Part shown: piece after piece, positions 53,234 to 61,938 of the stretch
Numbering within the stretch: the stretch's first letter is position 1
Layout of the letters: each line of letters begins with the position of its first letter
Source of the DNA: Pseudoalteromonas prydzensis
GTDB taxonomy: Bacteria > Pseudomonadota > Gammaproteobacteria > Enterobacterales > Alteromonadaceae
Assembly (NCBI RefSeq): GCF_011050055.1
Contig: NZ_DRGM01000037.1
Location: 1-64,000, forward strand
Direction: 5' to 3'
Length of the DNA stretch: 64,000 bases
Translations under genes and position numbers: made by a program
Notes under the pieces: model-generated
Database searches by the model: none
Seen by the model: only the letters and a program-made list of their open reading frames with translations
Told to the model about the DNA's origin: nothing

Positions 53234-54004
53234 TTAACCTTGTTCAATTAAATAATCGAGTAATGCACGATAAGCATAAACACCTCTTGAGCGTGGACAA
53301 TACTGAACCGGTACTTGCTGGGCTAAACTTGCATCACGAAACTTCGTATCTACAGGTATTACCCCTGGCCAAACCTTTTCTTGGTAGCTCTGCTGTAATG
53401 TTTTATATGCCTCGAGGGATGCATTGGTGCGCTTATCATACATTGTCGGAATAATGGTATATTGATACTGCTTTGATTGCGAGCTTTGCATTAATTCCAT
53501 GGTTCGCATCATGCGGTCCAGCCCTTTTAGCGCTAAAAACTCCGTTTGCACCGGCACTAAAATCCGTTCACTGGCAGCCAACGCATTCACCATTAAAACA
53601 CCCAGCACTGGCGGACAATCTAATATAGCATAATCATAATGTTCACTGATTTTTGTTAGCGCTTTTTTTAAAATCAACCCCATCCCCGTTTTATTACCCA
53701 TACTGCGATCTAAGGTGGCTATCGCCATGGTAGCAGGCAAAATGTCTAAATTATCAATATTTGATGGGCAAAGCGCTTGTAAAATCTCTTCACTGACCAT
53801 CGCGCTACCACGGGCAAATACATCATATACACTGACTTCTAAATCTTCAGAGTCAATGCCAAAGTAATAGGTTAAAGATGCATGGGGATCAGTATCAATC
53901 AGTAATACTCGCTTTCCTTGCAGCGCTAATATGCCAGCTAAACTCACAGCCGTGGTGGTTTTCCCTACTCCGCCTTTTTGATTCGCTACCGTCCAGATTT
54001 TCAC
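53234..54004 (-). CDS. parC: ParC, ParA-like ATPase for polar chemotaxis array placement
   Basis: A 256-residue MinD/ParA-family ATPase with a deviant Walker A KGGVGKTT at about residue 10, switch DTDPHASLTY, and switch II DCPPVLG. In Vibrio ParC recruits the chemotaxis array to the pole. It sits in the che operon between motD and parP, not near the replication origin, hence not a chromosome-partition gene. Confidence 0.87.
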   Translation of the reverse strand: MKIWTVANQKGGVGKTTTAVSLAGILALQGKRVLLIDTDPHASLTYYFGIDSEDLEVSVYDVFARGSAMVSEEILQALCPSNIDNLDILPATMAIATLDRSMGNKTGMGLILKKALTKISEHYDYAILDCPPVLGVLMVNALAASERILVPVQTEFLALKGLDRMMRTMELMQSSQSKQYQYTIIPTMYDKRTNASLEAYKTLQQSYQEKVWPGVIPVDTKFRDASLAQQVPVQYCPRSRGVYAYRALLDYLIEQG

Positions 54005-54012
54005 ATCACACC

Positions 54013-54975
54013 TTATTTTTTTTCATTGCGCGTTGTAATTCGTATGCCACCATGTGGGAGTTGGATCACTTTAATGCTGTTATCATCACTTGGCAACTCA
54101 ATTGCTTGCGGCTCTGCTGCTAGTTGCTGCGTTTCTAGCTCCTCAGCGACTGCTGGTTTCGCTGGTAAACCATATTTAGATAATGCCACCACTACTTTAC
54201 GATTTTCTGCACGACCTTGCTCGGTGTCATTCTCGGCGAAGGGTGAATACTGACCATAGCCTTCTATAGCCATTCTCGCAGGATTAATGCCCAGCGTATC
54301 TAGTTCGACTAAAATAGAAGTGGCCCGTGCCACAGACAGCTCCCAGTTTGAACGAAACATTTCATTATGAATAGTTTCATTATCGGTATAACCACGAACA
54401 CGAATGTAATTATCAACGGGCGCAATTATATCTTTTACTAATTTGATCACTTGTTTTGCACGTAAGTGTGCCACGGCACTACCACTTGAAAACAACATCC
54501 CAGAGCTTAATTCAATAATCAACCAATCTTGGTGTAGCTCTAAACTGGCTTCGCCGTCGCGTATTTCATCAATTAAAGCTGATTGCAGTTTAGTCAGTAA
54601 ACTATCCAGAGGTTTACCTAAATGCTTTTGTTTTATATTACTCGTATCACTTTGACCATCAAGCAGTTCAGGGCCAACTTCTTGCTTTTGAATACTTTCA
54701 CCAAACAGTAGTTCTTTCTCAGGGCTGACTCTATCGGTTAATAAACCAGTGCCAGTTACGCCCTGGCCTGCTTGGGAATGCTGACGAGCTGATTTATCAA
54801 AAACTTGCTCCAGCGAATCAGATAAAATTTGAAAGCTTTCTTCTTTATTGATAGCAATGGCATACATCACCACAAAAAAAGCAAACATAATAGTCATGTA
54901 ATCGGCATACGAAACCAGCCAACGCTCAGTATGTTGATTTTTATTCGATGAATGGCGAAGACGGCGGCGTATCAT
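54013..54975 (-). CDS. motD: MotD (MotB/PomB-like), flagellar stator with OmpA domain
   Basis: A 320-residue protein with a single N-terminal membrane segment carrying the proton-channel Asp in SYADYMTIMFAFFVV (about 25-30). The C-terminal half is an OmpA-like peptidoglycan-binding domain with YTDNETIHNEMFRSNWELSVARATSI and GYGQYSPFAEND. It pairs with MotC; in Pseudomonas and relatives MotCD is an auxiliary stator. Location after cheB is characteristic. It overlaps motC by one base (TAATG). Confidence 0.93.
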   Translation of the reverse strand: MIRRRLRHSSNKNQHTERWLVSYADYMTIMFAFFVVMYAIAINKEESFQILSDSLEQVFDKSARQHSQAGQGVTGTGLLTDRVSPEKELLFGESIQKQEVGPELLDGQSDTSNIKQKHLGKPLDSLLTKLQSALIDEIRDGEASLELHQDWLIIELSSGMLFSSGSAVAHLRAKQVIKLVKDIIAPVDNYIRVRGYTDNETIHNEMFRSNWELSVARATSILVELDTLGINPARMAIEGYGQYSPFAENDTEQGRAENRKVVVALSKYGLPAKPAVAEELETQQLAAEPQAIELPSDDNSIKVIQLPHGGIRITTRNEKK

Positions 54976-55739
54976 TATTGTTGTAACTGAGTTGGTCGCT
55001 CAACGCGATACGCTTCAAGTTTAAGCTCAATATTGACCGGACTATCGCCTTGGCTCATCGCAATAATTCCTTCAGCGAGTAGCTCATGGTAAAGCATTTT
55101 TTGTTCAACTTGCTGCTGCAGTTTGTTAGCCATTGGCAAAAACAATAAATTGGCTAAGCCAACACCGTAAATAGTCGCGATAAATGCCGTTGCGACACCG
55201 GCTCCTAATTTTTCGGGATCAGTGATAAACGACATCGCCTGAATAAGCCCAAGCACCGCACCTAAAATACCAATGGTAGGGCTGTAACCGCCCAACGCTT
55301 CATAGACACGACTGGCCTCAAGTAAACGCTCACGCTCCAGTAATAAATCAATTTCGAGTGTGTCTCTGAGCTTTTGCTCACTATTACCATCAATGAGTAA
55401 ACTCAACCCTTTGGCAACGTAAGGGTCTGAGTGCGTCAACGCAATCTCTTCTAGTGCCAAATACCCTTCTTGACGCGCTTTCTGTGACCAACTTTTAACT
55501 TGCTCAATTGCCCCATCAATATCATGACTCGGCGGAAAAAACACCCAATGACTAATCTTTAATACTTTGCTAAAAGTACTGGCGGGTGTTTGCAGCATCA
55601 CCGCTCCGAGTGTGCCACCGAGTACAATTATCAATGCTGGGCCATTAAATAATGCGCTAACGACCCCACCTTCCAATGAATAACCAAAGCCAATTGCAAA
55701 AAGTGCAACTAACAGGCCTAAAAATGACAGTTTATCCAC
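54975..55739 (-). CDS. motC: MotC (MotA-like), flagellar stator membrane subunit
   Basis: A MotA/PomA-family protein (about 254 residues) with four membrane segments, including [29 protein letters not shown] and the third/fourth at [18 protein letters not shown] and [12 protein letters not shown]. Its conserved Arg/Glu cytoplasmic loop ([19 protein letters not shown]) contacts the rotor. Start: GTG at 55739 (VDKLSFLG) with GAG seven bases upstream is preferred over a GTG ending at 55751 that overlaps cheB further and lacks a site. Confidence 0.92.
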   Translation of the reverse strand: MDKLSFLGLLVALFAIGFGYSLEGGVVSALFNGPALIIVLGGTLGAVMLQTPASTFSKVLKISHWVFFPPSHDIDGAIEQVKSWSQKARQEGYLALEEIALTHSDPYVAKGLSLLIDGNSEQKLRDTLEIDLLLERERLLEASRVYEALGGYSPTIGILGAVLGLIQAMSFITDPEKLGAGVATAFIATIYGVGLANLLFLPMANKLQQQVEQKMLYHELLAEGIIAMSQGDSPVNIELKLEAYRVERPTQLQQ

Positions 55740-56859
55740 AACCAATCTCACGAACTAACCGAGTAGCAACGTCGCTAAGCGCAATACTTGCCGATGATAA
55801 TCCTGCACTTGTAACCGCTTGCGGCATGCCATATACCACACTAGTTTTTTCATCTTGTGCCCAAATAGTGGCGCCAGCTTGTTTCAACATTCTTGCACCA
55901 TCGCGTCCATCGGCCCCCATGCCAGTAAGCACAACAGCGAGTACATCCCCCTGAAAGGCTTTCGCAGTACTGGCAAAAGTGACATCGACACTCGGTTTAT
56001 AAGTGATCCGCACACTATCGTCTTCAAAAACCCGCAGTGTACGATTAGCACCGCGCCCTTCAATCAACATTTGTTGACCACCGGGTGCCAAATAAGCCAC
56101 GCCAGGCATTAATTTATCCCCCTGTTGAGCTTCTTTTACTTGTATTTTACACAAACCATTTAAGCGGGCAGCAAACGCAGGTGTAAACGCTGCAGGCATA
56201 TGCTGTATTAACAAAATTGGGTGTGGGAAATTAGCCGGTAACTGAGTCAAAATCGTTTGTAGTGCAACTGGCCCACCCGTAGAGGTACCAATGGCGACAA
56301 TTTGATATTTTTTTCCTGATGCACGAATATTCGCGGTTGGGCTAGGCGCAGTACTGCGGTTAAAACTTCGATCAGGCTGAGTAATTGCAGGTCGTGTTGT
56401 AGTCGCTGTAGACGTGGGCGTCACTGGCGTTGTTGCTGTAGGCCGACTAAAACGTGATAATCGTCTGCGGCCAATTTCTTTTACTTTATTTTGTAGTAGT
56501 TTAATCGCGTCTTCATTATTACGGGCAATATCTTCAAACTTTTTCGGTAAAAAATCCAAAGCACCTGCATCAAGCGCATCTAAGGTAGCTGTTGCGCCAT
56601 CACGAGTCAGTGAAGAAAACATCAGGATTGGCGTTGGGTTGGCTGCCATGATCTCTTTGACAGCACTAATCCCATCAAGCACCGGCATTTCAACATCCAT
56701 AGTGATTACGTCTGGTCGTAATTGATTTGCTTTGTCTACGGCTTCTCGGCCGTTTACTGCAAAACCAATGACTTCAATATCCTTATCTTGCTCGAGTATT
56801 TCGCTCACTCTACGGCGAAAGAAACTTGAATCATCAACAACTAAAACTTTAACTGCCAT
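55732..56859 (-). CDS. cheB: CheB, chemotaxis methylesterase/deamidase
   Basis: A 375-residue protein: receiver domain (about 1-120, [10 protein letters not shown], phospho-acceptor in [11 protein letters not shown]) and C-terminal methylesterase with the Ser-containing GTSTGGP motif, IQHMPAAFT histidine and GMGADGRDG aspartate. The 70-residue Thr-rich linker ([16 protein letters not shown] region) is long. It demethylates chemoreceptors for adaptation. The ATG at 56859 ([10 protein letters not shown]) has AAGAG seven bases upstream. The stop overlaps motC. Confidence 0.95.
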   Translation of the reverse strand: MAVKVLVVDDSSFFRRRVSEILEQDKDIEVIGFAVNGREAVDKANQLRPDVITMDVEMPVLDGISAVKEIMAANPTPILMFSSLTRDGATATLDALDAGALDFLPKKFEDIARNNEDAIKLLQNKVKEIGRRRLSRFSRPTATTPVTPTSTATTTRPAITQPDRSFNRSTAPSPTANIRASGKKYQIVAIGTSTGGPVALQTILTQLPANFPHPILLIQHMPAAFTPAFAARLNGLCKIQVKEAQQGDKLMPGVAYLAPGGQQMLIEGRGANRTLRVFEDDSVRITYKPSVDVTFASTAKAFQGDVLAVVLTGMGADGRDGARMLKQAGATIWAQDEKTSVVYGMPQAVTSAGLSSASIALSDVATRLVREIGCG

Positions 56860-56884
56860 TGGCATACTCTTGTTAAATTTTATC

Positions 56885-56910
56885 TGTGAGAGCCATGTTT
56901 AGCTCTCACA
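56885..56910. other. Intercistronic hairpin between cheA and cheB
   Basis: A perfect 9-bp stem TGTGAGAGC (56885-56893) / GCTCTCACA (56902-56910) with an 8-base loop, in the 68-base gap. No T tract follows on the minus strand, so it is unlikely to terminate; it may stabilise or cut the transcript between cheA and cheB. Confidence 0.5.
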
Positions 56911-56927
56911 ATAAGATAAGAATTGGA

Positions 56928-59120
56928 CTAACCTGCGTAGTGTTTTAACAGGTTTGGCACATCTAAGATCAGCGCTATTCCGCCGTCAGAGGTGATCGTT
57001 GCACCTGCCATACCCGGTGTTCCTTGTAGTAAAGCATCAAGCGGTTTAATAACCACTTCTTCTTGACCAATCAATGAATCCACTACAAAACCAACTTGTT
57101 GCGTACCTATTTGTACAATTACAACATGGCCTTGCGCTTTGCGTAATGATCTGTCTGCACCTTTAACTAACCAATGTTCTAAATAAAACAACGGTCGTGC
57201 TTTCTTACGCACAATAATAGTTAATTGACCATCAACAACATTCGTTTTAGTTAGATCTAGGTGGAATATTTCATTAACACCAGCCAGTGGTAATGCAAAT
57301 GTTTGCTCACCGACAACCACCATCAATGTCGGCAAAATAGCCAACGTTAACGGAACTTTAATTTCTAGGATTGTGCCAACACCTAGCTCAGATTGAATAC
57401 TCACAGAGCCATTAAGCTGGGTAATTTTGGTTTTCACCACATCCATACCTACGCCACGGCCTGAAATATCCGAGATCTGCTCTTTGGTTGAAAAGCCAGG
57501 TGCAAAAATGAGGTTATACGCTTCCGTATCAGACAAGCGCGCTGCTTGTTCGTGGTCAAGTACCCCTTTATTAATGGCAATTTTTTTCAGCTTTTCAGGA
57601 TCCATACCCGCCCCATCATCACGAATGGTAAGCAAAATATGGTCACCCTCTTGAGATGCTGACAATGTCACGGTACCTGTGCGCGATTTACCTGCAGCTT
57701 CACGCACATCTGGCATTTCAATACCATGGTCAACTGAATTACGTACTAAGTGGACAAGTGGATCAGCCAGTGCTTCAACTAAGTTTTTATCTAGATCGGT
57801 TTCTTCACCAACCAATAACAGGTTAATGTCTTTTTTCAAGCTACGCGCTAAATCTCGTACCACACGAGGGAAACGACCAAACACTTTCTTGATTGGTTGC
57901 ATCCGCGTTTTCATCACCGCACCTTGTAAATCTGCTGTCACTACATCAAGGTTAGAGATGGCTTTACCCATCGCTTCGCTTTCAGTATTGGTGGCAAGGC
58001 TCACTAAACGATTACGAACTAATACTAACTCACCGACCATATTCATTATTTGATCGAGGCGCTTAGTATCAACGCGCACTGTGGTATCGGCTTGTGGTGG
58101 TGGCGCTTTTTTAGCCGCAGCAGGGGCTGGCGCAGGCGTTGCTGTAGGGGTTGGCTTTTCAACCGCCTTACTTGCTTCACTTGGAGCTGGTTTTTTAATT
58201 TCAGGCTTAGCGGCAACAGCAGCGGATGGCGTTGGCGCAGGTGCTGATTCTGTCGCTTGGGGAGCACTTCCTTTACCATGCAGTTCATCAAGTAAAGCTT
58301 CAAATTCATCATCACTGATTTCATCTGGGTTGGTGCTTTTCGGCGCTTCAATCGGCGCGGGGTTAGGAGCAGCAGCTTGGCTACTTGCAGTATTGTTGCT
58401 CACCATACCAAAGCTGCCAACACCATGTAATTCATCTAATAAGTTGTCAAATTCGTCATCAGTAATATCACTGCTCGATGAATCATTATGCACTGAACCG
58501 GTTGTGGTTATTGGGCTTTGGCCTTTACCATGCAGCTCATCGAGTAAACTTTCAAATTCATCTTCAGTAATTTCATCAATTTGAGTATCATTTTGGTCAC
58601 TATCTACCTGACCATCAAATAATAAGTCAAATGCAAATGGATCGTCATCATCTAAAATAGCATCAGCATCTACGACTGGTGTAGGTGTCTCATCCACTGA
58701 TGCTGCTGCACCACTGATTTCATCAGCAGTTGGCGGCAAACCTAACTTATGTAAAACGGCGAGTAGTTCAGGATTGGCAGGCTCTGGCTTTTCTCTGCTT
58801 TGGATAGTCGCGAACATTTCGTTAATTGTGTCGAGCGCTTGCAGGATAACATCCATCAGCTCAGAATTAACTTTTCGCACGCCTTGGCGTAATAAATCAA
58901 ACACGTTCTCAGCGCCGTGACAAGCATCGACTAACTCAGTCATACTTAAAAAGCCAGCGCCACCTTTGACCGTATGAAAACCACGAAAAATTGCATTGAG
59001 TAATTCGGTATCATCTGGGTTATTTTCAAGCTCCACCAGCTGTTCTGACAAAAGCTCAAGAATTTCTCCAGCCTCTACTAGAAAATCTTGTAAAATATCT
59101 TCATCGACTTCAAAGCTCAT
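56928..59120 (-). CDS. cheA: CheA, chemotaxis histidine kinase, with triple acidic repeat in the linker
   Basis: A 730-residue kinase. HPt domain 1 to about 110 has His49 (FRGFHTVKGGAGF). Dimerisation (about 350-400), HATPase (about 400-550, LVHLVRNSVDHGIE and GRGVGMDVV) and CheW-like (about 580-730) domains follow. Between HPt and dimerisation lies a low-complexity region with three copies of a D-E-I-x-x-D-E-F-x-x-L-L-D-E-L-H-G motif (about 182-200, 218-235, 266-284), then an Ala/Pro linker. I see no E. coli-type P2 CheY-binding domain. In the Vibrio polar system CheA uses a LID region to bind ParP. Confidence 0.96.
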   Translation of the reverse strand: MSFEVDEDILQDFLVEAGEILELLSEQLVELENNPDDTELLNAIFRGFHTVKGGAGFLSMTELVDACHGAENVFDLLRQGVRKVNSELMDVILQALDTINEMFATIQSREKPEPANPELLAVLHKLGLPPTADEISGAAASVDETPTPVVDADAILDDDDPFAFDLLFDGQVDSDQNDTQIDEITEDEFESLLDELHGKGQSPITTTGSVHNDSSSSDITDDEFDNLLDELHGVGSFGMVSNNTASSQAAAPNPAPIEAPKSTNPDEISDDEFEALLDELHGKGSAPQATESAPAPTPSAAVAAKPEIKKPAPSEASKAVEKPTPTATPAPAPAAAKKAPPPQADTTVRVDTKRLDQIMNMVGELVLVRNRLVSLATNTESEAMGKAISNLDVVTADLQGAVMKTRMQPIKKVFGRFPRVVRDLARSLKKDINLLLVGEETDLDKNLVEALADPLVHLVRNSVDHGIEMPDVREAAGKSRTGTVTLSASQEGDHILLTIRDDGAGMDPEKLKKIAINKGVLDHEQAARLSDTEAYNLIFAPGFSTKEQISDISGRGVGMDVVKTKITQLNGSVSIQSELGVGTILEIKVPLTLAILPTLMVVVGEQTFALPLAGVNEIFHLDLTKTNVVDGQLTIIVRKKARPLFYLEHWLVKGADRSLRKAQGHVVIVQIGTQQVGFVVDSLIGQEEVVIKPLDALLQGTPGMAGATITSDGGIALILDVPNLLKHYAG
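58269..58577 (-). repeat. Three tandem-like acidic motifs within cheA
   Basis: Encodes residues 182-284 of CheA with three copies of the motif DEI[ST][ED]DEF[ED]xLLDELHG[KV]G. Key residues: the Phe residues are 35 and 49 residues apart (189, 224, 273), and the LLDELHG core is invariant. The intervening sequences are Ser/Asn/Gln-rich and unrelated to one another. Confidence 0.88.
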
Positions 59121-59134
59121 GCAGTTTTCTCCTC

Positions 59135-59899
59135 TTAGAAGCCCAAGCTTGATAATAAATCATCTACATCATCTTGCCCTGAGACAACATCATCACGAGA
59201 TTCTTTATCAATAATTGGCCCTTCAGGGCCTGCAAGTGTATTTTCAGCAGGCGGTTTTTCAATGGCTGGTGCTATTGTTTTTGTTTCGCTATCATCTTGG
59301 CTGCCAAATGCGGTTAACAAGTGGATCAAGCTGTCTTCTACTTCTCTAACTAATTCGATCACCCGACGGATAACTTGACCAGTCAAATCTTGGAAATCTT
59401 GCGCCATTAACACATTGGTCATCAGCCCTTGCAATTCATCCGTTTTAGCTTGTGAGTTATTCATGAAGTTATCTAAGCTATGACAGAGTGTTTTAAACTC
59501 TCCCAGCTCAATTTCACGATTCATGAGACGGTCCCACGTAGGTTTGATATGTGAAATTTCATCTGCAAGTTGTTGAGCAATTGGTAAGCTTGCTTCTACC
59601 GCATCCATGGTCTTGTTGGCAGCGTTTTCTGTCATTTCCATAACATAATTAAGGCGCTGCTTAGCATCAGGGATAGCTTCAGTCGTCAAGTCAGCTAAAC
59701 GTGTATCAAGCTCAAAATTTTTCAACGCGTCATGAAGCTGACGCGTCAGTTTGCCTACTTCGGCGAATAATTCTGATTGCTCTTTTGACGCCGCATCAAT
59801 AATTAATTGATCAGCTTTTTCTTGTTCACCGTTTTCAAGGTAAACCACAAGCTGACGGGCTTGTTCTAAACTGATCTGAGGCGCAGCTGGTGCTGACAT
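59135..59899 (-). CDS. cheZ: CheZ, CheY-P phosphatase
   Basis: A 254-residue helical protein that dephosphorylates CheY-P. The catalytic Gln lies in MAQDFQDLTGQVIRRV, and the C-terminal tail ending VDDLLSSLGF is the CheY-binding peptide. The region from about 205-240 is a Ser/Asp-rich linker. It is placed between cheY and cheA. Confidence 0.95.
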   Translation of the reverse strand: MSAPAAPQISLEQARQLVVYLENGEQEKADQLIIDAASKEQSELFAEVGKLTRQLHDALKNFELDTRLADLTTEAIPDAKQRLNYVMEMTENAANKTMDAVEASLPIAQQLADEISHIKPTWDRLMNREIELGEFKTLCHSLDNFMNNSQAKTDELQGLMTNVLMAQDFQDLTGQVIRRVIELVREVEDSLIHLLTAFGSQDDSETKTIAPAIEKPPAENTLAGPEGPIIDKESRDDVVSGQDDVDDLLSSLGF

Positions 59900-59916
59900 A
59901 AGCCTCTCCTATTTAT

Positions 59917-60300
59917 TTAACCTAAACGCTCAAACACTTTTTCCAATTTGGTCTTAAGTGTTGCAGCTGTAAATGGTTTAACGATATAGCCGTTAACACC
60001 AGCTTGGGCAGCAGCAACTATTTGTTCTTTTTTAGCTTCTGCTGTTACCATCAAAACTGGAAGATGTTTCAGGCTGTCATCGGCCCTAATAGCGCGCAAC
60101 AAATCAATCCCTTGCATGCCCGGCATGTTCCAATCTGTTACCACAAAATCAAATTCTTGATTCTGTAACATCGGTAAAGCTGTTGAGCCATCATCAGCTT
60201 CTTGTACATTTGTAAAACCCAAATCTCTTAACAGATTTTTGATAATACGTCTCATCGTCGAAAAATCATCAACAACAAGAATTTTCATGTTTTTATCCAA
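59917..60300 (-). CDS. cheY: CheY, chemotaxis response regulator
   Basis: A 127-residue single receiver that sets flagellar rotation direction. It has [11 protein letters not shown] (acidic pocket), phospho-acceptor in VTDWNMPG (about Asp60), TAEAKKEQ and [12 protein letters not shown]. Start: TTG with GGAGG five bases upstream (residues MDKNMKI); the ATG four codons in has a poor site, so TTG is favoured. Not otherwise unusual. Confidence 0.97.
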   Translation of the reverse strand: MDKNMKILVVDDFSTMRRIIKNLLRDLGFTNVQEADDGSTALPMLQNQEFDFVVTDWNMPGMQGIDLLRAIRADDSLKHLPVLMVTAEAKKEQIVAAAQAGVNGYIVKPFTAATLKTKLEKVFERLG

Positions 60301-60340
60301 AACATCCTCCGGTGAGGTCTGAACCTATATTTACTTACTA

Positions 60341-61075
60341 CTAATTTATCCAGTCATTGATTTTTGCTTTGAGCTTAATCATCGCCTGACCATGTATCTG
60401 ACTCACACGCGATTCGCTTACATCGAGTATATGTCCAATCTCTTTTAAATTCATTTCATCGTTATAATACAGCGACAATACTAACCCATCTCGTTCAGGT
60501 AAAGATTGTATAGCCGTTAACAATGATTGATTAAAACGTTCATTTTTAACGTTATTAAAGGGCTTGTCTAGCGCTAAATCATGTCCCACAGGGGTAATTA
60601 CATCTTCATCAACCCCTAAGTCCTCTATTCCTAGCACTTTACTTGAATTGACATCATTAAGAATATGATGGTACTCATCCAGTGTAATATCAAGTTTTTC
60701 AGCAACTTCAATGTCTTTCGGCGCGCGATTAAGTTCGCTTTCTAGTTCGCTGATAGCCTCTGCTACTTTGCGGCTATTACGATGTACAGAGCGAGGAGCC
60801 CAATCGCCACGACGCATTTCATCAAGCATCGCACCGCGAATACGAATACCTGCAAAGGTTTCAAAGCTTGCGCCTTTACTTGCATCAAAGTTTTTTGATG
60901 CTTCAATTAACCCTATCATCCCCGATTGAATTAAATCATCGAGTTGCACACTCGCAGGTAAACGAGCGATTAAATGACACGCTACTTTTTTGACCAGAGA
61001 AGCATGTCGTTCAACAATCACATTTAAATTTTGTGTAGATTGATATCCCATCGCTTTATTCACCGATGCCGTCAT
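60341..61075 (-). CDS. fliA: FliA, flagellar sigma factor (sigma-28)
   Basis: A 244-residue sigma factor for late flagellar and chemotaxis genes. Region 2 includes LIQSGMIGLIEASKNFDASKGASFETFAGIRIRGAMLDEMRR, and region 4 NLKEIGHILDVSESRVSQIHGQAMIKL. It would drive the cheYZAB operon and the receptor gene. Three bases separate it from the flhG stop. Confidence 0.97.
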   Translation of the reverse strand: MTASVNKAMGYQSTQNLNVIVERHASLVKKVACHLIARLPASVQLDDLIQSGMIGLIEASKNFDASKGASFETFAGIRIRGAMLDEMRRGDWAPRSVHRNSRKVAEAISELESELNRAPKDIEVAEKLDITLDEYHHILNDVNSSKVLGIEDLGVDEDVITPVGHDLALDKPFNNVKNERFNQSLLTAIQSLPERDGLVLSLYYNDEMNLKEIGHILDVSESRVSQIHGQAMIKLKAKINDWIN

Positions 61076-61077
61076 AA

Positions 61078-61938
61078 TTAGCCGTTTACTAGTTTTTCTA
61101 TGAAAAATTCTAAATGGCCAGAAGGTTGATTAGGTATAGGCCATTTAACTGCTTTTGTCGCTAATGTTTTAAATGCTATTGCCGCAGGAGAACTTGGAAA
61201 TAAATCAACAATCACTTTTTGCCGGCGCGTTGCTTTACGCATATTTTCATCATAAGGGACGGTTGCCACCAACTCCATCGATACATCCAAAAAGCGATCT
61301 GTTACTTTTGAGAGTTTAGCAAATAGTTCATGGCCTTCACGCATACTGCGCACCATATTAGCCACGATTTTAAATTTATATACGCCATGCTCACGGCTTA
61401 ATACCTTGATTAATGCATAAGCATCGGTGATTGAGGTTGGTTCATCACATACTACCACCATGACATCTTGCGCTGCGCGCGAAAAACTTAATACCATGTC
61501 AGAAATACCAGCAGCAGTATCAACGATTAATATATCAAATTCGGTATTTAATTCGCTAAAAGCACGGATCAAACCGGCATGCTCAGAGGGAGAAAGTTCG
61601 ACCATGCTTTGTGAGCCAGAAGTTGCAGGCACTATTTTTATTCCTGCAGGACCTTCGACTAAAATTTCATCAAGTTCACATTCACCTGATAATACATGAG
61701 ATAGGTTGCGCTCTACTCGCAGTCCTAACATCACATCACAATTTGCCAAACCTAAATCGGCATCCAGTACTAATACTCGGTTTCCGAGTTGACCTAACGC
61801 AATCGCAGTGTTTAGTGAGACGTTAGTTTTACCAACCCCTCCTTTACCACCTGTGACAGCGATAACTTTAACGCCGTTATTATTGTTTTGACTCATTTTA
61901 CGCAGGCCACTTGCTTGATCTAATACTGTGTTAATCAT
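61078..61938 (-). CDS. flhG: FlhG (FleN), MinD-like ATPase for flagellar number
   Basis: A 286-residue ATPase with deviant Walker A GGKGGVGKTN (about 30-39), DADLGLANCDVMLGL and VDTAAGI. It has an N-terminal extension (SGLRKM) resembling the FlhF-activating DQAxxLR motif of the family: residues DQASGLR are at 7-13. It restricts polar flagella number by counteracting FlhF. It overlaps the flhF 3' end by eight bases. Confidence 0.96.
   Translation of the reverse strand: MINTVLDQASGLRKMSQNNNNGVKVIAVTGGKGGVGKTNVSLNTAIALGQLGNRVLVLDADLGLANCDVMLGLRVERNLSHVLSGECELDEILVEGPAGIKIVPATSGSQSMVELSPSEHAGLIRAFSELNTEFDILIVDTAAGISDMVLSFSRAAQDVMVVVCDEPTSITDAYALIKVLSREHGVYKFKIVANMVRSMREGHELFAKLSKVTDRFLDVSMELVATVPYDENMRKATRRQKVIVDLFPSSPAAIAFKTLATKAVKWPIPNQPSGHLEFFIEKLVNG

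Noticed and set aside
53234-54004. ParA-like ATPase as a chromosome or plasmid partition gene
   Set aside because: It has no parB or parS nearby and sits between motD and a CheW-like ParP gene, the signature of ParC in polar chemotaxis operons.
58081-58584. 167-residue open frame antisense to the CheA linker repeats
   Set aside because: It arises from the biased codons of the acidic and Ala/Pro-rich linker in cheA; no domain, no ribosome site.
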